From Endotrypanum monterogeii (Eukaryota > Euglenozoa > Kinetoplastea > Trypanosomatida > Trypanosomatidae): 64,000 nt of DNA. The DNA is taken from NCBI GenBank assembly GCA_000333855.2, contig CM007319.1, positions 854,653 through 918,652 of the forward strand, read 5' to 3'. The position numbers and the translations under genes are program-made. Below are positions 19,658 to 30,740 of this stretch, one piece after another (position 1 is the stretch's first letter; the number at the start of each line of letters is the position of its first letter). Under the pieces are notes generated by a model. The model did not search any database. It was not told the DNA's origin and worked only from the letters and a program-made list of their open reading frames with translations.

Positions 19658-20857
19658 TGTGGGCCTGCTACCAGTGGCTACGTAGCTGAGCTCAGTCGTT
19701 GGAGGCGAGAAGGGCCCTGAGGCAGCACCACACGGGCAACGTTTTTGCTCTCTGTGTGCCTTTCTTAACCGTGCGCCCAACAGTCCACCTTGGAGAATGG
19801 TCCGTAGGCTGGCAATGCCGTCGCTTGCAGCGTCTCTCGACCACGTGCCGTCACGCGACTGATTCTTGCCCCTTCACGCACGTTGCGCGCGGGACAAGAG
19901 GAGGCACCACAACATAACTGAGGGCGTTCCAGCACAGCTCCGCGGGAGAGCCGGCGGCCTCCTCGCGCTTCGCGTGCCCGCGACACTCGGCACCACGCGT
20001 GGCACCCCTCGTTCTAGAGTGCATGAGCTCGGTACGGTGCTCCGTGAGATGCAGGGAGGAGGGGCTGCTCCTTGGGCCTGGGTCTCCTTCACTGTGAGCG
20101 GAGCTAAGCATACCCGCCCAGAGCTTTGTTGCATGCAGGGACGAGAGGCGCTTGACGACAGCCTGGGTTTGCGTGAGAGGCAAGTCCACGACGCAGGAGG
20201 GGCCGACTGTTGCGCTGATGTTGGCCGACACGGGGTGCCTGTTCTACCTCCGTCTTCGCGTCCCATTGCTGCGCCGGTGAGGTTCTTCCCTCTTACCCCG
20301 CCTTCTGCACCGCTGGAGGCCGAAGTGGTCACCGAGACTAGCTCCTCCCTGCCCGTTTTGCGAGGGTGAGTCGGGTGGGCGTTGAGGGCAGTCCGTCGCC
20401 CGGCCACACACTCCCAATCTTGCTCCTCGTGTACCGACATGCTCGTGGCTGTGAGGCGAGCGCGAAGACGCACACCGTGGTGTCGCACGCATTTGCACGT
20501 GGAAAGTCTCCGCACCACCCCATGGAATGCGACGAACTCGGGGGGGGGGTGGATGGGTGGTGGTGGTGGTCGGGGCACGCACTGCTGTCTGTCACATCGG
20601 CGCGTCCGCGAGAGCCCCCCAGCCACTGCGGTCTGGGAAGGCCCTCGTGGATTGCGGCCCATCTGCAGCTGGGCTCTCGAGTCCTCTCGAGTCCAATAGG
20701 CGCCGCCCATCGGTGCCTATGTCCAACGCCGCGGTACGTAACCAACATGGAAGGTGCGATGCTGGGGGGGAACCGGAGAAAGGGGGTGACGGTCCGTATG
20801 CCCTGACTTTCCGGCGAGGCTGTTACGGCTGTGGAGAATTGTATTTTAGCGTGGGTG
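19658..20857 (+). mobile_element. Interspersed repeat A, copy A1 (1200 bp)
   Basis: The same sequence lies in direct orientation at 42491-43875. Shared DNA starts at TGTGGGCCTGCTACC and ends at TTTTAGCGTGGGTG; flanks differ immediately outside. Differences seen are a single A/G near 19889, a small indel near 20530 and G-run lengths. The block is clearly more GC-rich than its surroundings. The right-hand third is also present, diverged, at about 36503-36882. An antisense frame of 278 codons from ATG (20710 down to 19874) is Arg/Pro/Ser-rich with no recognised domain; it is probably composition-driven. No reverse transcriptase or transposase motif is visible, so if mobile it is non-autonomous. 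Family unknown to me. Confidence 0.8.
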
Positions 20858-23250
20858 GCCGGGGTGATTACCGCTGTTCGTGCGCTACATGAACCTATGT
20901 TTTCAGATACTCTACTATGTGATACCGGGGTGTGGAGGTGGGCTCGATTTGTTAGGAGAAAGGGTTATGGAATTAGCGCAACTTCAAATATATAATTCTT
21001 TTTCGGTACATAGAAAGGGTCTCTCAGATGACATCTAGAGGTGCGTATCTAATGTGGTTAATGGAACATGTATAGAGATATGTATGTGTTCGTGTGTGTG
21101 ATTTTTACTTTGAGCGGGTATCAACTGTTTAGTTTTCGAATTGTTGTGTCACAATTCAGATTCAAATCAAATGTAGATACCCTGCATCTAGAGCAACTTA
21201 TGGGAGCTTCGACCCTTTCTTCTTTCCCCCAAGGTCGCCTGTTTTTTTCCGCTCAGCCGAGGCGCTCTGATAGCCACAGGTGTCCCTACGGGGATCATTT
21301 AGCATTACGAGAAAATAATCCAACGGCGGTGACAAACCGCGCTTCGAATCCTTCGTTACACCTTTTTCTTTGGCATCACTTCCTGCAACATTGCTGCTTT
21401 TCGGAGCACAGGAGGGGTGAAAATGAGAAGTGTGCAAAGTTCAACTTAAAGCATGCTTTATTTTTATTTTTTTGAGTGTTGAGACCACGCAACCCCGAAG
21501 CGTGGCATTCGTGGTCGAGGGAGGACAAGAGCTCAGAACAGCGGATAGAGCAGAGCTTTGGTTGTACACCTCGAGAATCAACACAGCATGCCCCCCCTCC
21601 TCTCCCCACCTTCTAGTATTCTCGTACATTTGAACTAGGGGATGTGATTTCTTCCTTCTTTTATCAAGATGACAGTTGCAGTTGATTACTGAGATATGCG
21701 CAGGGAATCGAAGGGGTGCGGGGGCGGGTGGAGAAGGGGATGCGTTTCACTGACTTCTCGTAGGCGTCCCTCGCTGCATTTTTTTTTTCTTCAGTCGCCA
21801 CTACTTCTTCATTACGTTATCTTACTGGAGCCCATCGAAGAGATTAAAAAATTCTGCTGTGTTCTTAAAAAAGAAAAGTAGAATGAAAGTGTTGAACTTA
21901 CGCTGCTTCGTGATGTACGATACCGTTGGTATACATTCCGTATTATCGTTGTTTTTGACGCTCTCGACGTGCAGGTGATTATCTGAGGCAGTGCGACGCT
22001 AATGTCTCCACACTCCTGTTCTAGCGGGTTGCCTCACTTTTGTACGTGTTTGTAATTTTGTCTTGCTGTCACCCCATACCCTTCATCGGTTCTTCCTTGA
22101 GAAAGAAATGTCTCATTGATGAGTTTAATTACTCGAATCATTTGTCATTTTTATTTGTCGTTGAACCCGCTCTCAGGTTGTTCTTCCCTCAATTTCGTTT
22201 CAGCTTGCCAGGGGTCTCCACGTCTGACAGGTTAATTTTTTCTGTTACAGTCGTGTTTCCCCCCTTTTTCTTTTGTATGTGCTCCTCTCACTTCACCATC
22301 GACTTCTCGGAAGCTCACTTCTGAGCTTTCTCATGTTTGCGCATCCCTCACGTCTATACCAGCACCCCCTCTCCACCCGCACGAATGGCTTTTTTGTCTT
22401 CGCGCCAGCTTTTTTTTTTCCTTTTTTTTTTTTTTCCACCCTCTGAAGTACCTTTTTTCCCCCTTCGCTTTGGCGTCGCCCCTTTTCCCCCTATTTACCC
22501 TGACCGTATAAAGTGTGTGAATTATCTGAAGAATAGCTAAGCAGGTAAATAATGAGAGGGACATATAAAGAAAGAGAAAGATAAGATGGGAGGCGCTCTT
22601 GTGCACTCATTTGATTCTTGCACACGTAGCAATTACCTTGCCCAGGCTCATAGATACACTATTCAAGCCTTGTGTTCTGTCGCATCATCCATCTCCCATA
22701 GAACCCTCTCATCGTGACCGTCTTCTATTGCTTTTCTCTTTCTTCTCTCCCACCTCCTGTGATATCCCTTATTATTATTTTTATTATTATCGTTCGACAT
22801 TTCCGTTGAAAACGGCGTCACATCGACTCTCAAATCTACTCCTCGCCTTTTTTCCCCGCACAGTAACCCACATCCATTCACTCGTATCAGCACACGGACC
22901 AAAATTTTCTGTTCAGCACACACACACACAGAGGCGCTCAAACATACTAAATTGTATTCGGTACGTGGGGCTTCAAAAGAAAGGTCAAGGTCTCTACTGA
23001 AAAACAATTCACACCTGTTCGGCCCTCCACATTTGTTAGTCCCCCTCCCCCCCCCCTCCTCCTCCGGCTGTGCTCGTCAGCTTCGCAATTCACTCGTCGT
23101 TAGCTCACAGAGCATTTCAGTAAGGGGTAACGCGTGTGTGTCTTCGTGCTCCTTTTTTTTTTTGGCTTTGTTAGTGTGCTTATAGTTTCCGCGCTCAGAC
23201 CACAGCCCAGTGTCAACGAATAACTTGTTCGTAATTGTTTATTAAGTTCG
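20858..23250 (+). other. Spacer between repeat A1 and SPT4
   Basis: T-rich DNA with T-runs at about 21780-21788, 22412-22434 and 23151-23163, and a C-run near 23042-23056. No credible gene. The segment 23151-23198 is the likely splice signal of SPT4. Confidence 0.7.
23151..23198 (+). promoter_or_regulatory. Putative trans-splice signal of SPT4
   Basis: A run of about 13 T (23151-23163) is followed by possible AG acceptors at about 23173, 23184 and 23197, within 55-80 nt of the ATG at 23251. Confidence 0.5.
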
Positions 23251-23709
23251 ATGCAAACATCACAACTCTCCTATGCGACGCCAGCAGATGAGCAGGTGGA
23301 GGATCCACCGCAACTTCCACTGACAGATGGACGGTATTATGCCTGCCGACGCTGCCGTCGAATTCTATCCGAGTCACAGTGGTACGCGGCGGGCTGTGTG
23401 GAGTGTAGTGTGACGATGGGCATTCCTGACCGCGACAGTCTCCTGGATTTTGCAACCCCGCACTTCCACAACTTTATCGGCCTGGTTGCACCAGGTCAGT
23501 CGTGGATTGCCCGTTTGATCATGAAGAACCGTGAACTGACAAATGGTGTCTTTGCCGAAATGCTATCTGACGACGAGCCGGCAGACGAGGAAGACGAGAT
23601 AGAGCCTGACGCGAAGGACGCTGGCGAGGAGGGGGAGCAGGACATACAGTATGGGGAGGACGCCGTTGCCGAGCCCGTGGATGAACCGCTTTTCGATGAA
23701 GCAGTGTAA
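23251..23709 (+). CDS. SPT4: Transcription elongation factor Spt4
   Basis: A 152-residue protein starting at ATG 23251. It has the Spt4 zinc finger, C32-R-R-C35 and C49-V-E-C52, followed by the family pattern ending in FHNFIGLVAPGQSWIARLIMKNRELTNGVFA, which matches 'FDGIIAMMSPEDSWVSKW..FKPGVYA' in other Spt4 proteins. Spt4 pairs with Spt5 to form the DSIF clamp on elongating RNA polymerase. Residues about 109-152 are a strongly acidic tail (many Glu/Asp) beyond the usual end of Spt4, which is about 115-120 residues in animals. In an organism that transcribes long polycistrons, Spt4/5 should be important, but the role of the acidic tail is unknown. Confidence 0.88.
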   Translation: MQTSQLSYATPADEQVEDPPQLPLTDGRYYACRRCRRILSESQWYAAGCVECSVTMGIPDRDSLLDFATPHFHNFIGLVAPGQSWIARLIMKNRELTNGVFAEMLSDDEPADEEDEIEPDAKDAGEEGEQDIQYGEDAVAEPVDEPLFDEAV

Positions 23710-24143
23710 AAGAGGCTTTTCTTTTTTCCTCTACCGCAAGAACGCTCTTGCCGCTCGTTGTGATTGAATGTGCTGCTTCTTGTGCTGAGCATTTGGCTGT
23801 GCGTGGGTCTCATGTCCGATACCGATACCTGAAGTATTCCGAGAAGGCTCCTCGTCGGGTCAGTTCTGCCTTCGTGTCACGCCACTGGAAACAAAGGGCG
23901 ATTTGTAGAAGGTAGATGCTTCAGGGTGCTGTGTTGTTTTACGTCGATGCCGGTAAAATCAGCCTTGGCATGCTCTCTGCCCCATTCGCATGGAATGGAA
24001 ATATCATCCTAGTCCCCAAGTGTGTGTCTCTCTGCCTTCCTGTATGCCTTTGTGTAGGTGTGGCCACGTGTGCCTTTTTTCTGTAGCACTTTGCATGATC
24101 AAAAAAAAAAATTGTTGCTACCGCTATCGCTCATTGCTACCAT

Positions 24144-24171
24144 TGTGTGTGTGTGTGTGTGTGTGCGTGTA
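24144..24171 (+). repeat. (TG)n microsatellite
   Basis: About 13 TG units with one C interruption, downstream of SPT4. Confidence 0.93.
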
Positions 24172-24925
24172 TGGCAATGGCCGATCTTACATGGGTGATG
24201 CGCGAAAAGAAAAAAAAGTAGTCACGTGGTAGGAGGAGGGCTCATTTTTCTGTTTCTCTCCCCTTTTTTTTTTTCGTTTCCTGAGGCGCAGCTGAGGCCT
24301 TGACACGAAGTACTGCTGCCGTGAGGGTTCTCCTACAGGCAATTCCTTGATGGGCTTGTTCGTTCACGCTGTGTCTACCACGTGGGCTGCGCCGCAAGCG
24401 TTTTCCAAGCTGACTCCATTTTTAGGACACTATGAATTTGTGGCCGATGGAGCTGGTTCCACTTGTGCCTATACTGTTCTTCCTCTTTCACGTCGTCATC
24501 GCCACTCTCTTTTTTTTTTTCAAATACATTTTCATGACTTCCTTCGCGAAATTTTCTGCGCTGAGACGCGGTTGAACCTGGGGCTTTCCACTTGTCTGAT
24601 TGACTTGTCTGCACCTCTTGACACTCTCGTTTCTACTCAGTTAAGTTGTGTTTCCGTTGTGGCCACCGATTTTTTTTTTCTTCCTTTGCATCGTACAGTT
24701 TCTCAGTCATTGCCTCGACTCAACCAAGTCTCGGTTCTACTGTGTTGTATTTGTAGAGATTCTCACCCCAGTGGAGAGGAGCGAACAAGGGATCACTTTG
24801 AAACATTGTGTCCAAACAATCTGAGTGGGAGCCAGGTGGGAGTTTAACACACCACGACACGCTCCTGGACGACTAGCAGCTGATGGGCTGCCGTTCGCTG
24901 GCCTGACCTCGTCGCTTGCCCTGCA

Positions 24926-24951
24926 GTTCCCCCCCCCCCTTTGTTGCTCAG
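24926..24951 (+). promoter_or_regulatory. Putative trans-splice acceptor of the LRR-WD40 gene
   Basis: A pure pyrimidine block including a C-run is followed by TTTGTTGCTCAG, with AG at 24950-24951, about 64 nt before the ATG at 25015. Confidence 0.55.
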
Positions 24952-25014
24952 GGATTGAGGGCTCTCAGCACCTGCGGATAGGGTTGCATTTTCACAGGGT
25001 ACCGTGGGTGACCA

Positions 25015-28000
25015 ATGCAGGATTTCCCCTCAGCTGCGGCATTGCCTACCACAGCTGCCGAGGCAGGCAAAACAAATAATGCAGCTTCGCCTTTGGCCAG
25101 TGAGATCGCACTGGTTAGTGAGTTTAAAGCCTGTTGTCGTGCACTGAGTCACAAGGTCAACCAGGCTTTAGTGGAACAACTTCCACTATTGCAGAGTGGT
25201 GCCACCGTTGACCTCTCACGTAGCTACGTCGGCTCTGCTGGTTTGCAGGCGATTTCTGTGATACTCCCACAAAATCCAAATCTAACGGAGGTACGCGCAC
25301 CGCGCAATGGTTTTTCAAACGACGCCGTCGTGCATTTCTGTCGCGCCATGCGGAGGCATCCAAAGTTGACCTTGCTGGATTTTTCCGACAACCGAGAGGT
25401 TTCCTTGGCCGCCGGGCTTTCCCTGCTAAACCTGGCTCAGTTGACTCCCTCGCTTCGCGTCGTGAAACTGGACGGGACGCACGTACCTGTGCCGCTGCTA
25501 GCGAGGCTGGCGCGTGCCCTTGAGTATAATGCGAAACGCCATAGTACCTCCTCGCTGACCATCGACGCTGCACCTCACACAGCATGCGTCGTTTCTCCGC
25601 CGACTGCGTCACGTTCACGCGCTGCTGCACCGGTGACCAACGAGGTAGAGACACTCAGGAATCTACACGCACGAGTCACGGAGGCACTCGATAACGGCTA
25701 CCGACTCCCACCCGCATCCCCCTTAACCGGTTGGCGTGTACTTGATGTTGCTATACTGGCACCTCCTCTGCTATTCGAAACAGAGGTGCACATTTTATGC
25801 AATCAGATTTTCCCTCAAATCAACGAAGAGATCGCCCGACATCGCATTGTTTTATTTCCGGTGGTCGTTACCAACACCGTTGGAGATTCCACAGGCGATA
25901 AAAAAGAAAGTGGCTGTGTGGTCGCATCACAATTGCACCGGACAGCCGGGTCCTACAGCCGAGCACTACACTTTCGATCCGCCAGGGACGTAGCCTCGGT
26001 TACTGAGCGTGGGCGATTCATGGCAATCGAGCTTGTTGGTGATCATCCAGGTGACTACACGCAGCTTCCTGCCGCTGACATGCTGCAGCTAGTCCAATCT
26101 CCTCGATCATCGATCCCAAGTGCACAGGATGAGGTTGACGAGGGTCCTCAAGAGGCTTCCGTGCCGCTTCAACCTGTGCTATACGAGGCACACGAAGCAG
26201 CTCTGCGCGGTAGTCGATGGCTCCTCGTGGCAGCACGGCGTGACACCTTGGCACTCAAGGCGCCTGCGGCGCTAGCTCCTTTGCTCACTGCTGACCCCAG
26301 TATTGCGCATCCGGATCGTCACGGGGGCATCAAACGCGCCATCGTTGTGGGTGATAGAGGCTCATCCTTCCATCCTTCCGGGGCCGAGAAGGCTGAGGAT
26401 GCTAGCAGGAGGGAATCCCTCATTTCACCCATCGTCATACCTTCTTTGATCGAGTGGGATTACGCGATAGAGGAGTACCAGTGGAAGCGGCACATAACAT
26501 GGCGCGAGCATGTTTTAGCGACAGCACCTGTCACGGAGCTCGTTGTTCCCAAGTACACTGCTACCTTTGACACTATAGATGCCCTGGGGCGCATCCGTTT
26601 AAAGCAGCTCGGTGGATTTCAGATTTCCGTCTATGATCGTCTCCGCACTGTTGTCCACGCCTGTGTCACGGCTGAGTCACAAATTTCTAAAGCCACAGGC
26701 CACTCGGCTTCAACCACGATGTCGGGTTCGCTAGACCGATTGCTTCGGAGCATCGCCACGCAACGGTTCTGGGACACGACGTACTTTCAGGCTGTAGCTG
26801 CTGCCCGTAGCGGGGCGGCGAGGAAGAACCTCATGAATCGCATGGTACTTTACGCTGCAAACCCACCTAGTCGCAACATATTGCTTTTGCACGGCACAGA
26901 TGCCAGCGCGTTGTCGAACCTGATTGCGCGCAGCGTCACCCGCTTGCAATCTCTTCAACATGCTTACACGTTGGCTGCTTACACAACCCGCTCTGCTCTA
27001 CTCCACGAGGAGCCGAACGACCTGCGTAGCGTCATGACTCACGTTGTGTCTCAACTAACGACTGATGCGGCAGTGCTGCGCTACGTTGATGCTGAGGTCG
27101 ATATTGAACGTCTGTGTGCTTTTTTTTTACAGCTCCTATCCGGCTCAGCCGCTATCAAGAAGGTTGACAATGCTGTGCAGACCAACGCTCCGATGCTGGC
27201 GGCGGCTGAAGCCATGCGCGCGGCAGGATTGCCAGACTACCTTCCTCACTATACTCTGGGCTCAAACGAAGCAACAGAGGGTCGCGGCAAGACCTCGACC
27301 CACGCCTTCGTCGTCTTCCTTGACGCCTTGGAAGGCTTCGCAATGCCGGTGATGCCATGTGGGGCCCTGGTGCACCCGCCAGGGACGGCTGGCAACAGTA
27401 CCGCTGAGAGTGGTGGTGCAGAGCCCTCCAGCTGGTGGGCAGAGGAGATGGGGGCACCTGCATCTATTTCAGTAGAGCCGCAGGCCGCCACACTAATGCC
27501 AGATGCTCAATTCAACTCACAGAAAACACCAGTGAATCTGTTGGTGCCTCGCTCACTGGCTCGCAATGTCCGCCTCATCGCCAGCTGCGATTCAAACAGT
27601 GCTGCGTTTCTAGCTTTCCATCGCCGTGGCCGTGATAGCGTTGAGCGGCTCAACTTTGGAGCCGTGTCAGCCAACGAAGTGGAGCAGTACCTCTTTCCCA
27701 CCTCTCTCGCACGCATGGGCCTGCTCCTGTCAGACGACGATTTCGATTGCGCCCGCTCCAAGCACGACGCACCTTTTGCGGAGTACATGAATTACCTCCT
27801 CGACGCCGCGCGTAGCGTGCACGAGGCTCCTGGATTTTTGACTCAGTCGCAGGTGATCCAGACATTCCCAGAAACACTCGAGGATGCAGCTCAGGGTGTG
27901 TATGATCGACTCGTGCAGGTGTTCGGGTTACCGGTCACTCGACAGGCTCTGGGGTTGTTGATGGCATCCCGGTGGGGCTTGCTCTTGCCGGAGTTGCGAG

Positions 28001-30399
28001 ACCTCTTATCTCACTTGTCCACATGCCGACTTCAGGAGTTGCTTCGTTTGCTGAGACCGGTCCTAGAGGAGGAAGCACCGTCTGTAGCCGCTGATATAAT
28101 GAGCATTAGTAGCGGCAATGCGGTGCTTGGTGCCATCCGCCTAACAGCTCCGTCTTTCCTGGAGGTGGTGCGAAACGAGTTTTTCAAATTGGCAGCGGAG
28201 GATCAGCAAATTGAGGATGATCAACGCGTCTGGCATGCGCAGCTGGCACAGTACTATATCTCCATCGTTTATCAATGCTTGCAATCCTCTTGTTCGGCGG
28301 CCATGCACAGCGACGATTCCCGGATGCAAGATACCCCCAACCCCAAGGCAACTACTAACCATGTGACCCCGGCACTAGAGCGGAAGGCAATGAAGGAGGT
28401 GATATATCACATCGCGCAGAGTGGAAACTGTTGGTCGAGAATCGATGTCACAGTTTTGTCACTGCCATTCCTGGAACGGGTATTCGAGTTGGGCCTTGGC
28501 TATGCATACCTGCGCGACCTCACGGCGGCATTTACCGAGCGCTACCAGCGCCACCTTCTCGGCGAAGACATTGTGGAGCCGTCGTGGCAGCAGTACCAAC
28601 TTCCTATGAATGGCGGCAACTTCAAGGAGACATTGACAACCGAAGGCGAGAAAGACGGCGATTCGAACATTTTTTCCTCTGCCCCGAAGCGCTACGCCCT
28701 TCCGGGGGTGCTGAATCGGATGCGTGATTATATTTGCTTTGTCCACGACAACGGGTTGGTATTGTCTCTCCATCCGAACCTCGTGGCGCAAGTCGCCCTG
28801 CAGATCCCTGCTCACCTTCTTCACTGTGTGCAACGGGACGCCGTTGCGTACCTCTATCGCCAGCTCGAGGAAAAAGGTCCATACTCAACACAAAATGCAA
28901 ACTCCTCGCGCGTCTTTTTCAAATTCGTGACCTCTGCCGAATGCACAGGGCTGGGAAAGCAGCCAATTCACCTGCGCCCCATAACGTGCGCCGCTTTTTT
29001 ACCAAACCGTCGATTTGTTGTTACGGCTAGCAGTGATCGCTCTCTGGCGTGGGTAAATCCAGAAAACGGAACTGCAGTTTGGTACGCCCGACATCCAACG
29101 GCAGCCGTGGAGTCACTCACGGTATGCCGGACTAGCGCATACGTGGCTGCTGTATCGGCGGATCGAAGCGTATGGATTTACGATGGCTTGGAGGGTAACT
29201 TGGTGTCACAGTGCCGTGGCGTCAAACTGTTTGATGCTCCCATCGTTTCCGTTACCTTCTCCGCGAGAGGTCGCTATCTCTGGGTTCTGACAACAGGCGT
29301 GCAGGTTTTCTGTTTTGCCTGCGAGTCTGGCGCGTTGCGGTATTCGATGGGTTTGACAGAGCTGCTGCAAAGCTGTGATGTATCATTTCCTAACAGGGAA
29401 CAGGCAGAGCAGATGCTCACCAGGCCTACTGTTACAGAGGAGATGCGCGTTAGCGCTGCCGAGTGGCGGCATCGCCGCACCTACGTGCACGTGATGGTGG
29501 ACGCTGCCGACGATGAGGTGTGCACGACACTTGCAGCGACAGAGCTACGACAATGGCGCCTGCGCCCTTGGGATGAGTCGCTGTCTTCACCGGGGAGTGA
29601 TGGAGGCTCAGCATCGAACAACGCAGCCGTCATTGCCTGCGAACTGACAATGAGCTGTTCTCTTGGTACAGCGCACGTACAGGCCCCCGGTGGCCCCTTT
29701 GGATATAAGATCGTAGAGCTATGGACCCCTTCTAGCCTGGAGCTGCCCCACCAGTGTGCACTGGTGGCGGCACACGGAGAACCCGAGGTGCGGCTGCTCA
29801 CGCTGCCAGATAACAAGGGGTCTGCATGTGAGGCGATACGATTCCCGCTTGCTTCGACCTCGACAAGCCACCCTGTCGAATTGGAAGCGGTTCTTGAAGC
29901 TACTGTGATGCGCATATCACCTGACGGTCACTGGCTTGCCGTCGAGTTGACAAGCGGTGCTATCAACCTCTTCTGCGTTAGCGCTGCGTATTCTGTGTGG
30001 CAGCGGACGGGGCAGCAAGCCTCGACTGCTGCTGTGGTTTGCAGGCCCGTCCGTATCTACACGAGTCTGATGATGACGCCAGGAATGAAACCGTCGTCGT
30101 TGGTTTCGCTCGTGTTTCACCGCCATGGCAAGTTTCTGTTTGCTCTTTGTGACCGCCTCGTCTCCTGGCGCCTCCCCGATCCCACTTCGGTTACACTGCA
30201 GACTGACGCAGTGGAGGCGCTGTGTAGCGTCACAGATGGTGAATACCTGCCGTCTAACACGCCAACGTGCCTCACGGTGCTGCCACCACCGACAATGTGT
30301 AACAATGACGCAGAGCTGCCTGCCAACATTGGGGAAATAGCCATCGGCGACGACACAGGCCGCGTTTCACTTCTCAAGTTGTGGCGGCAACTCATCTGA
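25015..30399 (+). CDS. LRR / NACHT-like (NWD1/TEP1-type) / WD40 giant protein with degenerate P-loop
   Basis: A 1794-residue protein from ATG 25015. Residues about 65-175 are ribonuclease-inhibitor-type leucine-rich repeats (VDLSRSYVGSAGLQAIS..., LTLLDFSDNREVS...). Residues about 238-290 (GWRVLDVAILAPPLLFETEVHILCNQIFPQI) resemble the N-terminal module that precedes the NTPase in NWD1/NPHP3-like proteins. At 620-635, NILLLHGTDASALSNLIAR aligns with a Walker A loop, but the GKS/T is missing. A Walker-B-like FVVFLDALEGF with D770 follows near 765-775. From about 1318 to the end are WD40 blades (ITCAAFLPNRRFVVTASSDRSLAWV and later repeats). The layout fits a STAND-type scaffold or sensor that probably no longer binds ATP in the usual way. 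Partners unknown. No membrane segment or signal peptide. Well-kept frame over 5.4 kb, so a real gene. Confidence 0.8.
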   Translation: MQDFPSAAALPTTAAEAGKTNNAASPLASEIALVSEFKACCRALSHKVNQALVEQLPLLQSGATVDLSRSYVGSAGLQAISVILPQNPNLTEVRAPRNGFSNDAVVHFCRAMRRHPKLTLLDFSDNREVSLAAGLSLLNLAQLTPSLRVVKLDGTHVPVPLLARLARALEYNAKRHSTSSLTIDAAPHTACVVSPPTASRSRAAAPVTNEVETLRNLHARVTEALDNGYRLPPASPLTGWRVLDVAILAPPLLFETEVHILCNQIFPQINEEIARHRIVLFPVVVTNTVGDSTGDKKESGCVVASQLHRTAGSYSRALHFRSARDVASVTERGRFMAIELVGDHPGDYTQLPAADMLQLVQSPRSSIPSAQDEVDEGPQEASVPLQPVLYEAHEAALRGSRWLLVAARRDTLALKAPAALAPLLTADPSIAHPDRHGGIKRAIVVGDRGSSFHPSGAEKAEDASRRESLISPIVIPSLIEWDYAIEEYQWKRHITWREHVLATAPVTELVVPKYTATFDTIDALGRIRLKQLGGFQISVYDRLRTVVHACVTAESQISKATGHSASTTMSGSLDRLLRSIATQRFWDTTYFQAVAAARSGAARKNLMNRMVLYAANPPSRNILLLHGTDASALSNLIARSVTRLQSLQHAYTLAAYTTRSALLHEEPNDLRSVMTHVVSQLTTDAAVLRYVDAEVDIERLCAFFLQLLSGSAAIKKVDNAVQTNAPMLAAAEAMRAAGLPDYLPHYTLGSNEATEGRGKTSTHAFVVFLDALEGFAMPVMPCGALVHPPGTAGNSTAESGGAEPSSWWAEEMGAPASISVEPQAATLMPDAQFNSQKTPVNLLVPRSLARNVRLIASCDSNSAAFLAFHRRGRDSVERLNFGAVSANEVEQYLFPTSLARMGLLLSDDDFDCARSKHDAPFAEYMNYLLDAARSVHEAPGFLTQSQVIQTFPETLEDAAQGVYDRLVQVFGLPVTRQALGLLMASRWGLLLPELRDLLSHLSTCRLQELLRLLRPVLEEEAPSVAADIMSISSGNAVLGAIRLTAPSFLEVVRNEFFKLAAEDQQIEDDQRVWHAQLAQYYISIVYQCLQSSCSAAMHSDDSRMQDTPNPKATTNHVTPALERKAMKEVIYHIAQSGNCWSRIDVTVLSLPFLERVFELGLGYAYLRDLTAAFTERYQRHLLGEDIVEPSWQQYQLPMNGGNFKETLTTEGEKDGDSNIFSSAPKRYALPGVLNRMRDYICFVHDNGLVLSLHPNLVAQVALQIPAHLLHCVQRDAVAYLYRQLEEKGPYSTQNANSSRVFFKFVTSAECTGLGKQPIHLRPITCAAFLPNRRFVVTASSDRSLAWVNPENGTAVWYARHPTAAVESLTVCRTSAYVAAVSADRSVWIYDGLEGNLVSQCRGVKLFDAPIVSVTFSARGRYLWVLTTGVQVFCFACESGALRYSMGLTELLQSCDVSFPNREQAEQMLTRPTVTEEMRVSAAEWRHRRTYVHVMVDAADDEVCTTLAATELRQWRLRPWDESLSSPGSDGGSASNNAAVIACELTMSCSLGTAHVQAPGGPFGYKIVELWTPSSLELPHQCALVAAHGEPEVRLLTLPDNKGSACEAIRFPLASTSTSHPVELEAVLEATVMRISPDGHWLAVELTSGAINLFCVSAAYSVWQRTGQQASTAAVVCRPVRIYTSLMMTPGMKPSSLVSLVFHRHGKFLFALCDRLVSWRLPDPTSVTLQTDAVEALCSVTDGEYLPSNTPTCLTVLPPPTMCNNDAELPANIGEIAIGDDTGRVSLLKLWRQLI

Positions 30400-30675
30400 A
30401 GGGAGAGAGATTAGTGCAGAGGGGAAGGGCGAAAAAAAAGGGAGGCTGGTATTAACCTACTGGAGTCTCTCACTCGGACTGCCTGTCGATCGGCGGCACT
30501 TTAAAGGGGGAAAGGGGCGTTGTGATGAGCCGGCCTAGTGCTTCAGCTTCGCTGTTTCTCTATTCCTGTTGTTGTTCCCCTTCCTCTGGTTTCGTGTTTG
30601 ATGCCTTACGATGTAACATAAGATCCTTTTGATGCAGCTGGTCCGGATAAGAGTGGATCAAGAGCGTGTGTTGAT

Positions 30676-30694
30676 TATATATACACACACACAC

Positions 30695-30726
<32 letters not shown>

Positions 30727-30740
30727 GTATATTTATATAA
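30676..30740 (+). repeat. TA/CA composite microsatellite
   Basis: TATATA, then (AC)n, then a long TA tract with GTATATGTATAT at the end; partly self-complementary. Confidence 0.9.

Larger units (their letters stand above)
23710..25014 (+). other. Intergenic spacer, SPT4 to LRR-WD40 gene
   Basis: Contains an A-run near 24101, (TG)n at 24144-24171 and T-runs near 24265, 24510 and 24670. The 166-codon frame at 24347-24847 is Leu/Phe/Ser-rich and T-run derived; not credible. The acceptor of the next gene is listed separately. Confidence 0.75.

Noticed and set aside
19874..20710. 278-codon antisense ORF in repeat A1 (and matching frames in A2 and A3)
   Set aside because: Arg/Pro/Ser-rich, no domain, overlaps open frames on both strands; expected from the GC-rich composition. 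In A2 it is broken by N.
21335..21362. CTTCGAATCC resembling a tRNA T-loop
   Set aside because: No cloverleaf possible with flanking sequence.
24347..24847. 166-codon ORF between SPT4 and the LRR-WD40 gene
   Set aside because: Leu/Phe/Ser-rich across two T-runs, no domain, lies in the expected spacer.
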